A stretch of DNA of 64,000 bases from Deinococcus metalli (GTDB taxonomy: Bacteria; Deinococcota; Deinococci; Deinococcales; Deinococcaceae), in assembly GCF_014201805.1 (NCBI RefSeq), contig NZ_JACHFK010000007.1, positions 124,001-188,000 on the forward strand. The letters run 5' to 3'. The translations under genes and the position numbers were made by a program. Every line of letters starts with the position of its first letter. Position 1 is the first letter of the stretch. The notes below the pieces were generated by a model, which did not search any database, had not been told where the DNA came from, and saw only the letters and a list, made by a program, of their open reading frames with translations. Below, piece by piece: positions 1 to 8,969 of this stretch.

Positions 1-452
1 CGTTCCTCCGGTGGAACGCCCGCCGGGTCGCCCAGCAGGGCCGCCCACGTGGGGGTCCACCACACCAGCCGCCAGTCGGCGGTGAACACGGCCACGGCCA
101 CGTCGCCCAGGCGCGTGACCAGCCGCTGGACGCCCGGCGGCACGGCGTCCTCGATGACGGCCGGCGCGGGCGGCTGCAGTCCGGCCAGCTGGTACAGGTG
201 GTCTCGCTCGGCGGCGTCCAGCCTCAGAGCACGGGCCAGCGCCGCCACTGCCCCCGCAGACGGCGTGGCCGCCCGGCCCTGCTCCAGCCGGACGAGGTAA
301 TCGACGGAAATGCCGGCCAGCTCCGCCAGTTCTTCCCGCCGCAGCCCGGCCGTGCGCCGACGCTGCGTGACCGGTAGCCCCGCCCCGGCCGGGTTGAGCC
401 GGTCACGCCACGCCCGCAGCGTGGCCCCCAGACCGAGTTCGGAGGATGTCAC
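1..452 (-). CDS. XRE-family HTH regulator with MmyB-like C-terminal part (cut by window edge)
   Basis: The reverse strand from a GTG at 452 reads as a helix-turn-helix regulator with no stop before the window edge, so the C-terminus is missing. The N-terminal HTH lies at about residues 30-75 and includes LRREELAELAGIS followed by DYLVRLEQGR, typical of XRE regulators carrying the MmyB-like ligand-binding domain. The visible end (VAVFTADWRLVWWTPTWAAL) fits the start of that PAS-like domain. No in-frame ATG exists upstream, hence the GTG start. It is divergent from the VOC gene at 555 across about 100 bp, so it may control it; that is inference. Confidence 0.85.
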   Translation of the reverse strand, partial: MTSSELGLGATLRAWRDRLNPAGAGLPVTQRRRTAGLRREELAELAGISVDYLVRLEQGRAATPSAGAVAALARALRLDAAERDHLYQLAGLQPPAPAVIEDAVPPGVQRLVTRLGDVAVAVFTADWRLVWWTPTWAALLGDPAGVPPEE

Positions 453-554
453 GGCCGCATGGTAGCGGGTGACGCCGGAGCCCAGGGTGGTCTTTTCCGT
501 CCTCCCGTCCGCGCGTCCCTGGCTGGCCGCTCCTGCGGGCGGAACACTGCGGCC

Positions 555-968
555 ATGACCGGACTCCAGTTCTCCATGCATCACTTCGGCCTCTCCGTGC
601 CCGACCTCGACGCGACCATCGCGTGGTACACCGCGACACTCGACTTTGAACTGGAGGCCGCCTACGACGTCGCGGTCCTGCCGGCGCGGGCCGCCTTCCT
701 GCGCCACGGGGCCGTCCGGGTGGAACTCTTCGAGGTCAGCGGGGCTGTGCCCGCCCCGGAGAACGCCCAGGATCTGCGGGTGCACGGGCTCCGGCACGTG
801 GCACTGGCGGTGGACGACATCGTTGCGACCCGCGACCTGCTGCGGACGCGGGGGGTGGAGTTCGTCTCGGAACCCGCGACCGTGCCCGGCTCCGGCGGCG
901 ACCGGTACGCGTTCTTCCGGGACAACAACGGCATCCTGATCGAGCTGTTCGAGATGTACCGGGCCTGA
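555..968 (+). CDS. VOC (glyoxalase/bleomycin-resistance fold) family protein
   Basis: A 137-residue single-domain protein with two beta-alpha-beta-beta-beta halves. The first begins HHFGLSVPDLDATIAWY and has the metal-ligand Glu region VELFEV; the second has HVALAVDDI and ends GILIELFEMY, giving the usual His/Glu/His/Glu metal set. The frame is open further upstream, but ATG 555 begins just before the domain; a second ATG at 576 is possible. The substrate is not predictable: lactoylglutathione lyase, dioxygenase and antibiotic-binding proteins share this fold. The divergent XRE regulator suggests inducible expression. Confidence 0.8.
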   Translation: MTGLQFSMHHFGLSVPDLDATIAWYTATLDFELEAAYDVAVLPARAAFLRHGAVRVELFEVSGAVPAPENAQDLRVHGLRHVALAVDDIVATRDLLRTRGVEFVSEPATVPGSGGDRYAFFRDNNGILIELFEMYRA

Positions 969-999
969 CGTCCTGACGGCGGGGTCCAGTTCCCCCGGC

Positions 1000-2019
1000 T
1001 CATCGCCAGCCCAGCGCCGGTGCCACATCCTTCAGGATGGACTCGATGACGTGGGCGTTGTACTCCACGCCGAGCTGGTTCGGCACCGTCAGCAGCAGGG
1101 TATCGGCCTCGGCGATCGCGGTGTCGCCGCGCAGCTCCTCGATCAGCGTGTCGGGCTCGGCGGCGTAACTGCGCCCGAACACGGCCCGCGCACTGTCGAT
1201 CCGCCCGAACTGGTCGCGGTCCTGCCCCTGTCCGCCGAAGTACATGCGGTCGCGGTCATCGGTCAGGGCAAAGATGCTGCGGCTGACCGACACGCGCGGC
1301 GTCCGGGTGTGTCCGGCCTCGGCCCACGCGGCGCGGTAGGCCCGGATCTGCTCGGCCTGCTGCTCGTGAAAGGGCCGGCCGCTCTCGTCGAAGACCAGGG
1401 TGGAGCTCTGCAGGTTCATGCCCCGCTGCGCGGCCCAGACCGCTGTGGCGGTGGTCGCCGCACCCCACCAGATCCGTTCGCGCAATCCCTCGGAATACGG
1501 TTCCAGGCGCAGCAGTCCCGGCGGGTTCGGGAACATCGGGCGCGGGTGGGGCTGGGCGAAGCCGCGACCCTCCAGCAGGTCCAGAAACACGTCGGCGTGG
1601 TGCCGGGCCATGTCGGCCTCGCTCTGGCCCTCGGCGGGCGCAAAGCCGAAGTGCCGCCAGCCGTCGATCACCTGTTCCGGTGAGCCCCGGCTGATGCCCA
1701 GTTGCAGACGACCGCCCGAGATCAGGTCGGCCGATCCCGCGTCCTCGGCCATGTAGAAGGGGTTCTCGTAGCGCATGTCGATGACGCCCGTGCCGATCTC
1801 GATGCGGCTGGTCTTGGCCCCCACGGCCGCCAGAAGCGGAAAGGGCGAGGACAGTTGCCGCGCGAAGTGGTGGACGCGGAAATACGCGCCGTCTGCGCCC
1901 AGTTCCTCGGCGGCGACGGCCAGATCGATCGATTGCAGCAGCACGTCGCGGGCCGAGCGTGTGCCCGACTGCGGCGAGGGCGTCCAGTGCCCGAACGAGA
2001 GGAAGCCGATGTTCTTCAT
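1000..2019 (-). CDS. LLM-class flavin-dependent monooxygenase (luciferase-like)
   Basis: A 339-residue protein of the bacterial luciferase-like family, a TIM barrel using FMNH2 or F420. It shows the family start (MKNIGFLSFGHW), the conserved EELGADGAYFRVHHFA segment near residue 50, and ISRGSPEQVIDGWRHFGF in the middle. Cytosolic; substrate unknown. The frame is open further upstream, but ATG 2019 is chosen because the family N-terminus begins there and a TATCCT -10 element ends six bases before it, with no Shine-Dalgarno, fitting a leaderless mRNA. It is divergent from the zinc-ribbon gene. Confidence 0.85.
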   Translation of the reverse strand: MKNIGFLSFGHWTPSPQSGTRSARDVLLQSIDLAVAAEELGADGAYFRVHHFARQLSSPFPLLAAVGAKTSRIEIGTGVIDMRYENPFYMAEDAGSADLISGGRLQLGISRGSPEQVIDGWRHFGFAPAEGQSEADMARHHADVFLDLLEGRGFAQPHPRPMFPNPPGLLRLEPYSEGLRERIWWGAATTATAVWAAQRGMNLQSSTLVFDESGRPFHEQQAEQIRAYRAAWAEAGHTRTPRVSVSRSIFALTDDRDRMYFGGQGQDRDQFGRIDSARAVFGRSYAAEPDTLIEELRGDTAIAEADTLLLTVPNQLGVEYNAHVIESILKDVAPALGWR

Positions 2020-2025
2020 GGGAAA

Positions 2026-2031
2026 AGGATA
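2026..2031 (-). promoter_or_regulatory. -10 element TATCCT, 6 nt before the monooxygenase start
   Basis: TATCCT on the minus strand is followed by six bases and ATG 2019. A weak -35 (TTTACT) lies 17 bases further upstream. The spacing predicts transcription starting at the start codon. Confidence 0.55.
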
Positions 2032-2129
2032 GCTCTTATAGTTTAGAAAGTAAATCGGTTTGGGGAATAAATCTTGCCACCGGTGCGCCCCCTCGTCAAT
2101 CGGCAGATGTGCCTCGGCCACCAGGCGCC

Positions 2130-2135
2130 TACCCT
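2130..2135 (+). promoter_or_regulatory. -10 element TACCCT, 6 nt before the zinc-ribbon gene
   Basis: TACCCT followed by six bases and ATG 2142, with no Shine-Dalgarno. Predicted leaderless start. Confidence 0.5.
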
Positions 2136-2141
2136 GAAGGC

Positions 2142-2792
2142 ATGGGACGCAAGCCACGCACCCACCTGATTGACCGGAGCGAGTTCTACGAGATCACCGG
2201 GCGGCTCCAGCACTACGCCTGCTTCCACTGCCGCAAGGCCTTCAAGCAGCGTCTGCATGACCGGGGGGAAGAGGTTCCGTGCCCTCAATGCCGCCAGCCC
2301 ATGACCAACATGGGGACGGACTTCAAGGCGCCGCCGCACCGGGATCAGGAACAATGGTTGAAGGCCGAACGCCTTGCCCGCGCTGGCATCCGCTTCTTCC
2401 CCACTTGGCAGGAAGGCACGCCCGGCGACCGTCCGGCCACCCTTGCGGAGGTGCCCGCGTTCCTGCGGCGCACCTTCCCGCCCAGCGCAGGACAGACGTA
2501 TCTGGAACGTGAGCCCAGCACGACTTCATCGGCTCCACGAGAAGGCAGGCTGGAGCAGCAGGGCCACTTCCCACGTCAGGCCTACCGTCTGCTGGGCCGA
2601 CCGCTCGAAACGGGCTCGGCCGTCGAACTTTTCGAACGCGGTCATTGGCAGCCCATCACATTTATCGGCAGGGGCAGCGGCAACGCCCCTATCCCCCAGC
2701 CCTTCGCTTACCCACGAGTCGATGACAGGACATACTTCAACCGGCGGCCACTCTTCCTCACAGGGAAACACCGCCTGCGCTGGCCTGAATAG
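2142..2792 (+). CDS. Zinc-ribbon protein of unknown function
   Basis: A 216-residue protein I do not assign to a characterised family. Residues about 25-55 hold a clear zinc ribbon: CFHC, then about 19 residues, then CPQC. The middle is rich in Arg/Pro, and the C-terminal part (about 155-216) includes the hydrophobic stretch WQPITFIGRG. No signal peptide or membrane segment is seen. The frame is open further upstream, but ATG 2142 has a -10 element six bases before it and the sequence becomes protein-like from MGRKPRTHLIDRSEFYEI. The end is convergent with groEL and they share a terminator. Nucleic-acid binding is only a guess from the ribbon. Confidence 0.75.
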   Translation: MGRKPRTHLIDRSEFYEITGRLQHYACFHCRKAFKQRLHDRGEEVPCPQCRQPMTNMGTDFKAPPHRDQEQWLKAERLARAGIRFFPTWQEGTPGDRPATLAEVPAFLRRTFPPSAGQTYLEREPSTTSSAPREGRLEQQGHFPRQAYRLLGRPLETGSAVELFERGHWQPITFIGRGSGNAPIPQPFAYPRVDDRTYFNRRPLFLTGKHRLRWPE

Positions 2793-2795
2793 AAA

Positions 2796-2822
2796 GAGGC
2801 CGGAGCATCACGCCCCGGCCTC
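2796..2822 (-). terminator. Terminator hairpin at the end of groEL (possibly bidirectional)
   Basis: A perfect 8-bp stem (GAGGCCGG / CCGGCCTC) with an 11-base loop lies between the convergent zinc-ribbon and groEL genes. On the minus strand it is followed by TTTCTATT, a usable T-tract for groEL transcripts. Confidence 0.7.
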
Positions 2823-2864
2823 CTCTCTGACCATCACCTATCGACGGTCAACCTTCTACGTTCT

Positions 2865-4565
<1,701 letters not shown>

Positions 4566-4853
4566 TTACTCGACGATGGCGAGGATGTCGCGTTCGGCGA
4601 GGATGGAGTAGTTCTTGCCTTCCAGGGACACTTCCGTGCCGCCGTACTTGGCGAAGTACACGGTGTCGCCCTGCTTGACGTCGAGCGCCACGCGGGTGCC
4701 GTTGTCGAGCAGCTTGCCGTTGCCGACCGCGACGACCTTGCCGCGCTGGCTCTTCTCCTTGGCGGTGTCGGGGACGTACAGGCCGCCGGCGGTCTTCTGC
4801 TCGGCTTCTTCGATGATTTCCACGAGTACACGGTCGCCCAAAGGTTTCAGCAT
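4566..4853 (-). CDS. groS: 10-kDa co-chaperonin GroES
   Basis: A 95-residue co-chaperonin that caps the GroEL ring. It starts [12 protein letters not shown], has the mobile-loop region around [19 protein letters not shown], and ends in the family-typical [15 protein letters not shown] 4853 has a strong AGGAGG site eight bases upstream. First gene of the groES-groEL operon. Confidence 0.99.
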   Translation of the reverse strand: MLKPLGDRVLVEIIEEAEQKTAGGLYVPDTAKEKSQRGKVVAVGNGKLLDNGTRVALDVKQGDTVYFAKYGGTEVSLEGKNYSILAERDILAIVE

Positions 4854-4936
4854 GTGGGTTCCTCCTGAAGTGGTGTGGGATGTGGGGCCTTGAACCGCGC
4901 CGGACAGCCCGGCGGGTTTTTGCCGTTCCGCACGGG

Positions 4937-4966
4937 AGAATAGAGCGGATCACAGAAAACTGTCAA
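4937..4966 (-). promoter_or_regulatory. groESL promoter (TTGACA, 18 bp, TATTCT)
   Basis: On the minus strand a perfect -35 TTGACA (4961-4966) and a -10 TATTCT (4937-4942) are separated by 18 bases, 84 bases before groES. Just upstream of the -35 are three CTCAG direct repeats (4971-4989). I looked for a CIRCE element (TTAGCACTC-N9-GAGTGCTAA) and did not find one. Confidence 0.8.
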
Positions 4967-5053
4967 CTCACTGAGTCTGAGAATCTGAGTGTGGTTCGCT
5001 CAAGATGCGCTGACACGGCCAATCTCTGTGCATGCCTGAAATCTCATAGCCAG

Positions 5054-5067
5054 AACATATATATGTT
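5054..5067. repeat. 14-bp AT-rich palindrome AACATATATATGTT
   Basis: A perfect palindrome about 60 bases upstream of the GGDEF gene, in a locally AT-rich patch within an otherwise GC-rich region. It may be an operator or part of the promoter; no regulator can be named. Confidence 0.45.
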
Positions 5068-5128
5068 GTGCCACTATATGGACGCCGGTTCAGCTCCCAC
5101 GCCCTGTCCAGTCCCCGGAGGTACGCCC

Positions 5129-5737
5129 ATGGTCGCCCGCCCTGCCATCCTCAGCCGCAACGCCTTCGAGGACGCCTTCGAGGCCCTCCGGGGCGCTCCC
5201 CTCACGCTGGCTGTCCTCGACCTCGACCACTTCAAGACGCTCAACGACACGCTGGGCCACGCCGAGGGTGACCGCGTGCTGCGCGGCGTCGAGCGCCTGC
5301 TGTCGGGCAGCCTGCCCAGCGGCAGCGTTATCGGCCGGATCGGCGGCGACGAGTACGCCAGCCTCCTGCCGGAAACGGCCGCCGAGACCGCCCTGATCCT
5401 GTTCGACGAGGTCATCAAGCACTTTCACATCCACCGCGACCCGCAGTGGCCCAGGAGCCTGGGCCTCAGCGTGGGGCTGGCCGCCCGGCCCGCGCACGCC
5501 ACCACGTACGGCGACCTGTACCGCGCCGCCGACGAGGCCCTCCTGCGCGCCAAGCGTGAGGGCCGCGCCCGCGCGTGCATCTACGTGGAGAGCAAGATGG
5601 TGCTGAAGAGCAACTACTACTCCAAGAGCCAGCTCGACCGCCTCGCCAAGCTGAGCAGCGCCCTGGGCCGCACCGAGGCGTCCCTGCTGCGTGAGGCGCT
5701 GGACGACCTGATCGAGAAGAACCGCGGAGCGCTGTGA
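5129..5737 (+). CDS. GGDEF diguanylate cyclase with C-terminal ribbon-helix-helix-like domain
   Basis: A 202-residue protein. Residues about 20-160 form a GGDEF domain with [18 protein letters not shown] and the active-site RIGGDEY; I see no RxxD inhibitory site just upstream. Such domains make cyclic di-GMP from two GTP. There is no sensor domain. Residues about 163-200 ([13 protein letters not shown], then [16 protein letters not shown]) look like a CopG/ribbon-helix-helix DNA-binding fold, an unusual fusion. ATG 5129 has a GGAGG site upstream; the frame is open further upstream but the domain starts here. The stop overlaps the NUDIX GTG (GTGA), so the two are translationally coupled. Confidence 0.8.
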   Translation: MVARPAILSRNAFEDAFEALRGAPLTLAVLDLDHFKTLNDTLGHAEGDRVLRGVERLLSGSLPSGSVIGRIGGDEYASLLPETAAETALILFDEVIKHFHIHRDPQWPRSLGLSVGLAARPAHATTYGDLYRAADEALLRAKREGRARACIYVESKMVLKSNYYSKSQLDRLAKLSSALGRTEASLLREALDDLIEKNRGAL

Positions 5738-6138
5738 GCGGAGCGGGCACGGTGAACCTCTCGGCGGGTCTGGAGCGCACCGGCCGGGCCTGCGTGTGCG
5801 TGCTGTACGCCGGACGCGTGCTCCTGACCGGGACGTCCGGCGGGCGCTGGACACTGCCGGGCGGCGGCATCGAGCCCGGCGAGTCGCCAGCGGGAGCGGC
5901 GGCGCGCGAGGCGTGGGAGGAAGCCGGCGCGCACGTCACGGTGGACGGCGAGCCCTTCGAGGTCACGTCGCCGCACAACGGCGTGACCAGCGTGATCTTC
6001 CTGGCCCGGCTGCGCCGTCAGGAACCCAGCCCCGAAGGCCGCGAGCACGTCTGGGTCGATCCCACCACGGCGCCGTGGTGCGACGACTATCAGCTCGCCC
6101 CGGCGCTGGAGACCATGCACAAGCGGGGCTGGCTGTGA
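5734..6138 (+). CDS. NUDIX hydrolase
   Basis: A 134-residue pyrophosphohydrolase of the MutT/NUDIX family. The complete NUDIX box occurs at about residues 42-64 (GGGIEPGE, then REAWEEAG), with the three conserved Glu for Mg2+ coordination. Substrate class (damaged nucleotide, ADP-ribose or other) cannot be read from sequence. GTG 5734 overlaps the GGDEF stop by four bases, and its own stop overlaps a possible GTG of the deaminase, so the three genes form one operon. Confidence 0.9.
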   Translation: MSGAGTVNLSAGLERTGRACVCVLYAGRVLLTGTSGGRWTLPGGGIEPGESPAGAAAREAWEEAGAHVTVDGEPFEVTSPHNGVTSVIFLARLRRQEPSPEGREHVWVDPTTAPWCDDYQLAPALETMHKRGWL

Positions 6139-6140
6139 CG

Positions 6141-6770
6141 ATGCTGCCGGTGCAAATGGACGGCTGGCACGTGGCCCTCTCCGAAGCGTGGGACGCCTAC
6201 ACGCACGGCTCGCTGCCCATCGGCGCGTGCGTGGTGGACGCCCACGGCCACGTGATCGCGCGGGGCCGCAACCGCCTGGGCGATCCGCGCGGCGCGGAGG
6301 GCGGCGTGATCGGCGGCCACGACCTCGCGCACGCGGAGATCAACGCACTGCTGGATCTGCGGAGCACGCCCCGCCCGGACTGTCACGCCTGGACGGTGCT
6401 GACGACCGTGGAGCCGTGTCCGCAGTGCGCCGGCGCAATCGCCATGAGCGGCCTGCGCGCCGTGGAGTACGCCGCTCCCGATCCTTGGGCGGGCTGCTCG
6501 CACCTCCTGACCGACGATCCGTACGTGTCGCGCAAACGTATCCGCGTGGGCCGCGCGCCGCAGGACGTGCAACACATGGCCCTGGGGCTGCTGCTCCACG
6601 CGCTGCTGGAGGAGGGACAGACGCAGGGTAACGGCTCGATCCTCGACTGCTTCCAAGAGCGGCACCCGCAGGAGATAGAGGCCGCGCAGCGTCTGCACGC
6701 CGCCGGCACCCTGAGCGTCCTGCGCCGCGGACGCGCCCCGCTCACGGACGCGCTGGCCGTCCTGGCGTGA
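6141..6770 (+). CDS. Nucleoside/cytosine-type deaminase (zinc)
   Basis: A 209-residue hydrolytic deaminase of the CMP/dCMP-deaminase fold. The zinc signature is present: HAEIN near residue 64 and PCPQCAGAI near residue 93, giving one His and two Cys ligands plus the catalytic Glu. About 70 residues follow the core, including an alpha-helical end. The substrate is uncertain (guanine, cytosine, adenosine or a modified base). ATG 6141 is used; GTG 6135, overlapping the NUDIX stop, is equally possible. The gene ends 18 bases from the convergent 8-oxoguanine-deaminase-like gene. Confidence 0.85.
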   Translation: MLPVQMDGWHVALSEAWDAYTHGSLPIGACVVDAHGHVIARGRNRLGDPRGAEGGVIGGHDLAHAEINALLDLRSTPRPDCHAWTVLTTVEPCPQCAGAIAMSGLRAVEYAAPDPWAGCSHLLTDDPYVSRKRIRVGRAPQDVQHMALGLLLHALLEEGQTQGNGSILDCFQERHPQEIEAAQRLHAAGTLSVLRRGRAPLTDALAVLA

Positions 6771-6788
6771 GTGGCCTCGGGGTGGTGC

Positions 6789-8204
6789 TCAGCCCTCCAG
6801 CATCCGGCGGCTGTGCCGGTCGTGCCGCTCGATCAGCGCGGGCAGGTCGATACCGGTCAGGACGCCGCCGTCCACGATCACGCGCCCGCCCACCATGGTC
6901 AGGGCCACGCGCGGCGGCGCGCACAGCGTCAGGGCGCTCAGGGGATCGTGCCGCGCGCCGCTGTAGCCCAGATCGCGCAGGTCGACGGCGATCAGGTCGG
7001 CGGCATAGCCCGGCGTGAGCTGCCCGACGTCGTCGCGGTTCAGGACGGCCGCGCCGCCGCGCGTGGCGAGCCACAGGGCGTCGTGGGCGGTCAGCAGGTC
7101 GTGCGCGTGCGGGGCCTGACCGGGCACGCCGCGCACCCGGGAACTCAGCAGGGCCTGGCGCGCCTCGGCCAGCAGGTGCGAGCCGTCGTTGCTGGCGCTG
7201 CCGTCCACGCCCAGCGCGACCTTCACGCCCGCCTCCAGCAGCGTGCGGGTGGGGGCGATGCCGCTGGCGAGGCGCATGTTGCTGCTGGGGCAGTGGGCCA
7301 CGCCGCAGCCGCACTGGCCCAGGCGCGCGGCGTCGGCCGGGCTGAAGTGCACGCCGTGCGCGAACCACACGTCCGGCCCCACCCACCCCACGCTCTCGGC
7401 ATAGTCCAGGGGGCGCATGCCGAACATGCTCAGGCAGAAGGCGTCCTCGTCGGCGGTCTCCGCGAGGTGCGTGTGCAGCATCACGCCCCCTTTCCCATGG
7501 GCAGACACGGCGCGGGCCAGCGCGGCCGATTCGCGCATCACGTCGCCCGTCACCGAGAACGGCGAGCACGGCGCGAGCGCGATGCGGGTCAGAGCATACC
7601 GCGCCGGGTCGTGGAAGGCGTCGATCACGCGGGCACTGTCGGCCAGGATGGCGTCCGCGCGTTCCACCGCCCGGTCCGGCGGCAGGCCGCCCTGCGACTC
7701 GCCCAGGCTCATGCTGCCCCGCGTGGCATGGAAGCGCATGCCCAGGTCGCGCGCGGCGTGGATGGTGTCGTCCAGCCGCACGCCGTTGGGGTACAGGTAC
7801 AGGTGGTCGCTGGAGGTGGTGCAGCCGCTCAGCGCGAGTTCCGCGAGACCCAGCTGCGCGGAGTCGAAGGCGGCGTCCGGCGTCAGGCGCAGCCAGATCG
7901 GGTACAGCGTCCGCAGCCACTCGAACAGCCCCGAGTCCGGCGCCACGCAGCGGGTCAGGGTCTGGTACAGGTGGTGGTGCGTGTTCACCAGGCCCGGCAG
8001 CACCACGTGCCCGCTCAGGTCGCGTACGGCCGCGCCGTCCAGCAGCGCCGGGGGCACGTCGGCGTCGCGCCCGACCCACACGATCACGCCGTCCTCGACC
8101 ACCACGGCCGCGTCGGGCAGCGGGGCGTCCGGGGCGGTGCGCTCGCCGCGCATGGTGATCAGCGTGTGGATGGAGCGCAGCACCGTCCGGCCAGGAAACG
8201 TCAT
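6789..8204 (-). CDS. 8-oxoguanine deaminase-type amidohydrolase
   Basis: A 471-residue metal-dependent amidohydrolase (TrzA/AtzA group). It has the metal site NTHHHLYQTLTR near residue 75, THLAE for the third His, AHGVHF, and GVDGSASNDGSHLL with the catalytic Asp. LYPIWLRLTP, CPSSNMRLASG and SHDPLSAL-like segments match what I know of characterised 8-oxoguanine deaminases, which turn 8-oxoguanine into urate. A hydroxyatrazine/isoxanthopterin-type substrate is the main alternative. Cytosolic. A TATCCT -10 element ends six bases before ATG 8204. Confidence 0.82.
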   Translation of the reverse strand: MTFPGRTVLRSIHTLITMRGERTAPDAPLPDAAVVVEDGVIVWVGRDADVPPALLDGAAVRDLSGHVVLPGLVNTHHHLYQTLTRCVAPDSGLFEWLRTLYPIWLRLTPDAAFDSAQLGLAELALSGCTTSSDHLYLYPNGVRLDDTIHAARDLGMRFHATRGSMSLGESQGGLPPDRAVERADAILADSARVIDAFHDPARYALTRIALAPCSPFSVTGDVMRESAALARAVSAHGKGGVMLHTHLAETADEDAFCLSMFGMRPLDYAESVGWVGPDVWFAHGVHFSPADAARLGQCGCGVAHCPSSNMRLASGIAPTRTLLEAGVKVALGVDGSASNDGSHLLAEARQALLSSRVRGVPGQAPHAHDLLTAHDALWLATRGGAAVLNRDDVGQLTPGYAADLIAVDLRDLGYSGARHDPLSALTLCAPPRVALTMVGGRVIVDGGVLTGIDLPALIERHDRHSRRMLEG

Positions 8205-8210
8205 GCCCCG

Positions 8211-8216
8211 AGGATA
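8211..8216 (-). promoter_or_regulatory. -10 element TATCCT, 6 nt before the amidohydrolase
   Basis: TATCCT then CGGGGC then ATG 8204 on the minus strand, with no Shine-Dalgarno; leaderless-type promoter. It lies in the 28-bp gap after the regulator gene. Confidence 0.5.
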
Positions 8217-8232
8217 GGGGTGCCGGAAGGGC

Positions 8233-8940
8233 TCAGGGCCGCGGGCCAGGCGCGCCGAGCGCCGGCACGTCCGCGAGGTCGTCCGGCCGCAGGGGCACCA
8301 TGGCCGTGCGGATCAGGTAGGGCCGGCCCTCGCCGGGTGCGCGGCGGTCGCGGTTCAGGCGGTCGCGCAGCGCCTCCCACAGCGCGCCGACCTCACGCGC
8401 CGCGGCGTCGTCGAGGTGGTACACGCCCGCGAAGTCCCCGCCGGGCTCCGGGTGCATGGCCCGCCACGTCGTGCCCTCGGGCAGCGCGGTCTCGCTGTGG
8501 AGTTCGCCGGTGGTGTCACGGTAGATCAGGCGGCTGGTCAGGCCGCGGTCCCGCCCGGCCCGTGCGCCGGCCCGCACCTCCAGCTCCCACAGCGGCGCGG
8601 CCTGCCGGACGATCTGCGCCTCCAGGTCCGCGAAGGGCGTCAGGGCGAAGGGCACGATGAAGGCGTCGGCCACCGCGCGGTACAGCCGCTCGGGACGCCC
8701 GGCGCGGCGGCGCGTGCCCGTCTGGAGCAGCAGGCCCGCCGCGCGCAGCTGCCGCACGCGGTACAGCAGCCGCTCGACCGACACGCCCAGCTCGCGCGCT
8801 CCTTCGGCCGCCGTGCGCTCACGGCCGATGAACGGCTCCAGGTAGCGCCGCGAGTCCGGGCGGGCCAGCAGGCTCGCCTGCGCCTCGGTGTGCACCGTCC
8901 ACCACGGGCCGCTCGGGCTACCGAAAATTGTCTCAGGCAT
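8233..8940 (-). CDS. ArsR-like winged-helix transcriptional regulator
   Basis: A 235-residue protein with an N-terminal winged helix at about residues 25-95 (AAEGARELGVSVERLLYRVRQL, then a Gly/Arg-rich wing and RPERLYRAV), of the ArsR/HTH_20 kind. The C-terminal ~140 residues have no domain I recognise and may bind the effector. ATG 8940 is chosen from domain position and a TACGCT -10 seven bases upstream. The start codon lies inside a perfect 12+12 inverted repeat, so autorepression and control of the divergent MFS gene are likely (inference). Confidence 0.78.
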   Translation of the reverse strand: MPETIFGSPSGPWWTVHTEAQASLLARPDSRRYLEPFIGRERTAAEGARELGVSVERLLYRVRQLRAAGLLLQTGTRRRAGRPERLYRAVADAFIVPFALTPFADLEAQIVRQAAPLWELEVRAGARAGRDRGLTSRLIYRDTTGELHSETALPEGTTWRAMHPEPGGDFAGVYHLDDAAAREVGALWEALRDRLNRDRRAPGEGRPYLIRTAMVPLRPDDLADVPALGAPGPRP

Positions 8941-8950
8941 TTTCGGTAGC
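8917..8950. promoter_or_regulatory. Perfect 12-bp inverted repeat over the regulator start codon (probable operator)
   Basis: GCTACCGAAAAT (8917-8928) and ATTTTCGGTAGC (8939-8950) are exact inverse complements, ten bases apart. The regulator ATG (8938-8940) falls inside, and the repeat overlaps its predicted -10. The divergent MFS gene begins 20 bases beyond the right arm. Confidence 0.75.
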
Positions 8951-8953
8951 GTA
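8948..8953 (-). promoter_or_regulatory. -10 element TACGCT, 7 nt before the winged-helix regulator
   Basis: TACGCT, then seven bases, then ATG 8940. It shares bases with the right arm of the inverted repeat, so a bound repressor would block it. Confidence 0.5.
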
Positions 8954-8969
8954 CTCCGAAGCTGGGGGC

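Noticed and set aside
4854..5128. CIRCE/HrcA operator or the 17-bp radiation-desiccation response motif before groES
   Set aside because: No match to the consensus halves was seen; only CTCAG repeats and an AT-rich palindrome.
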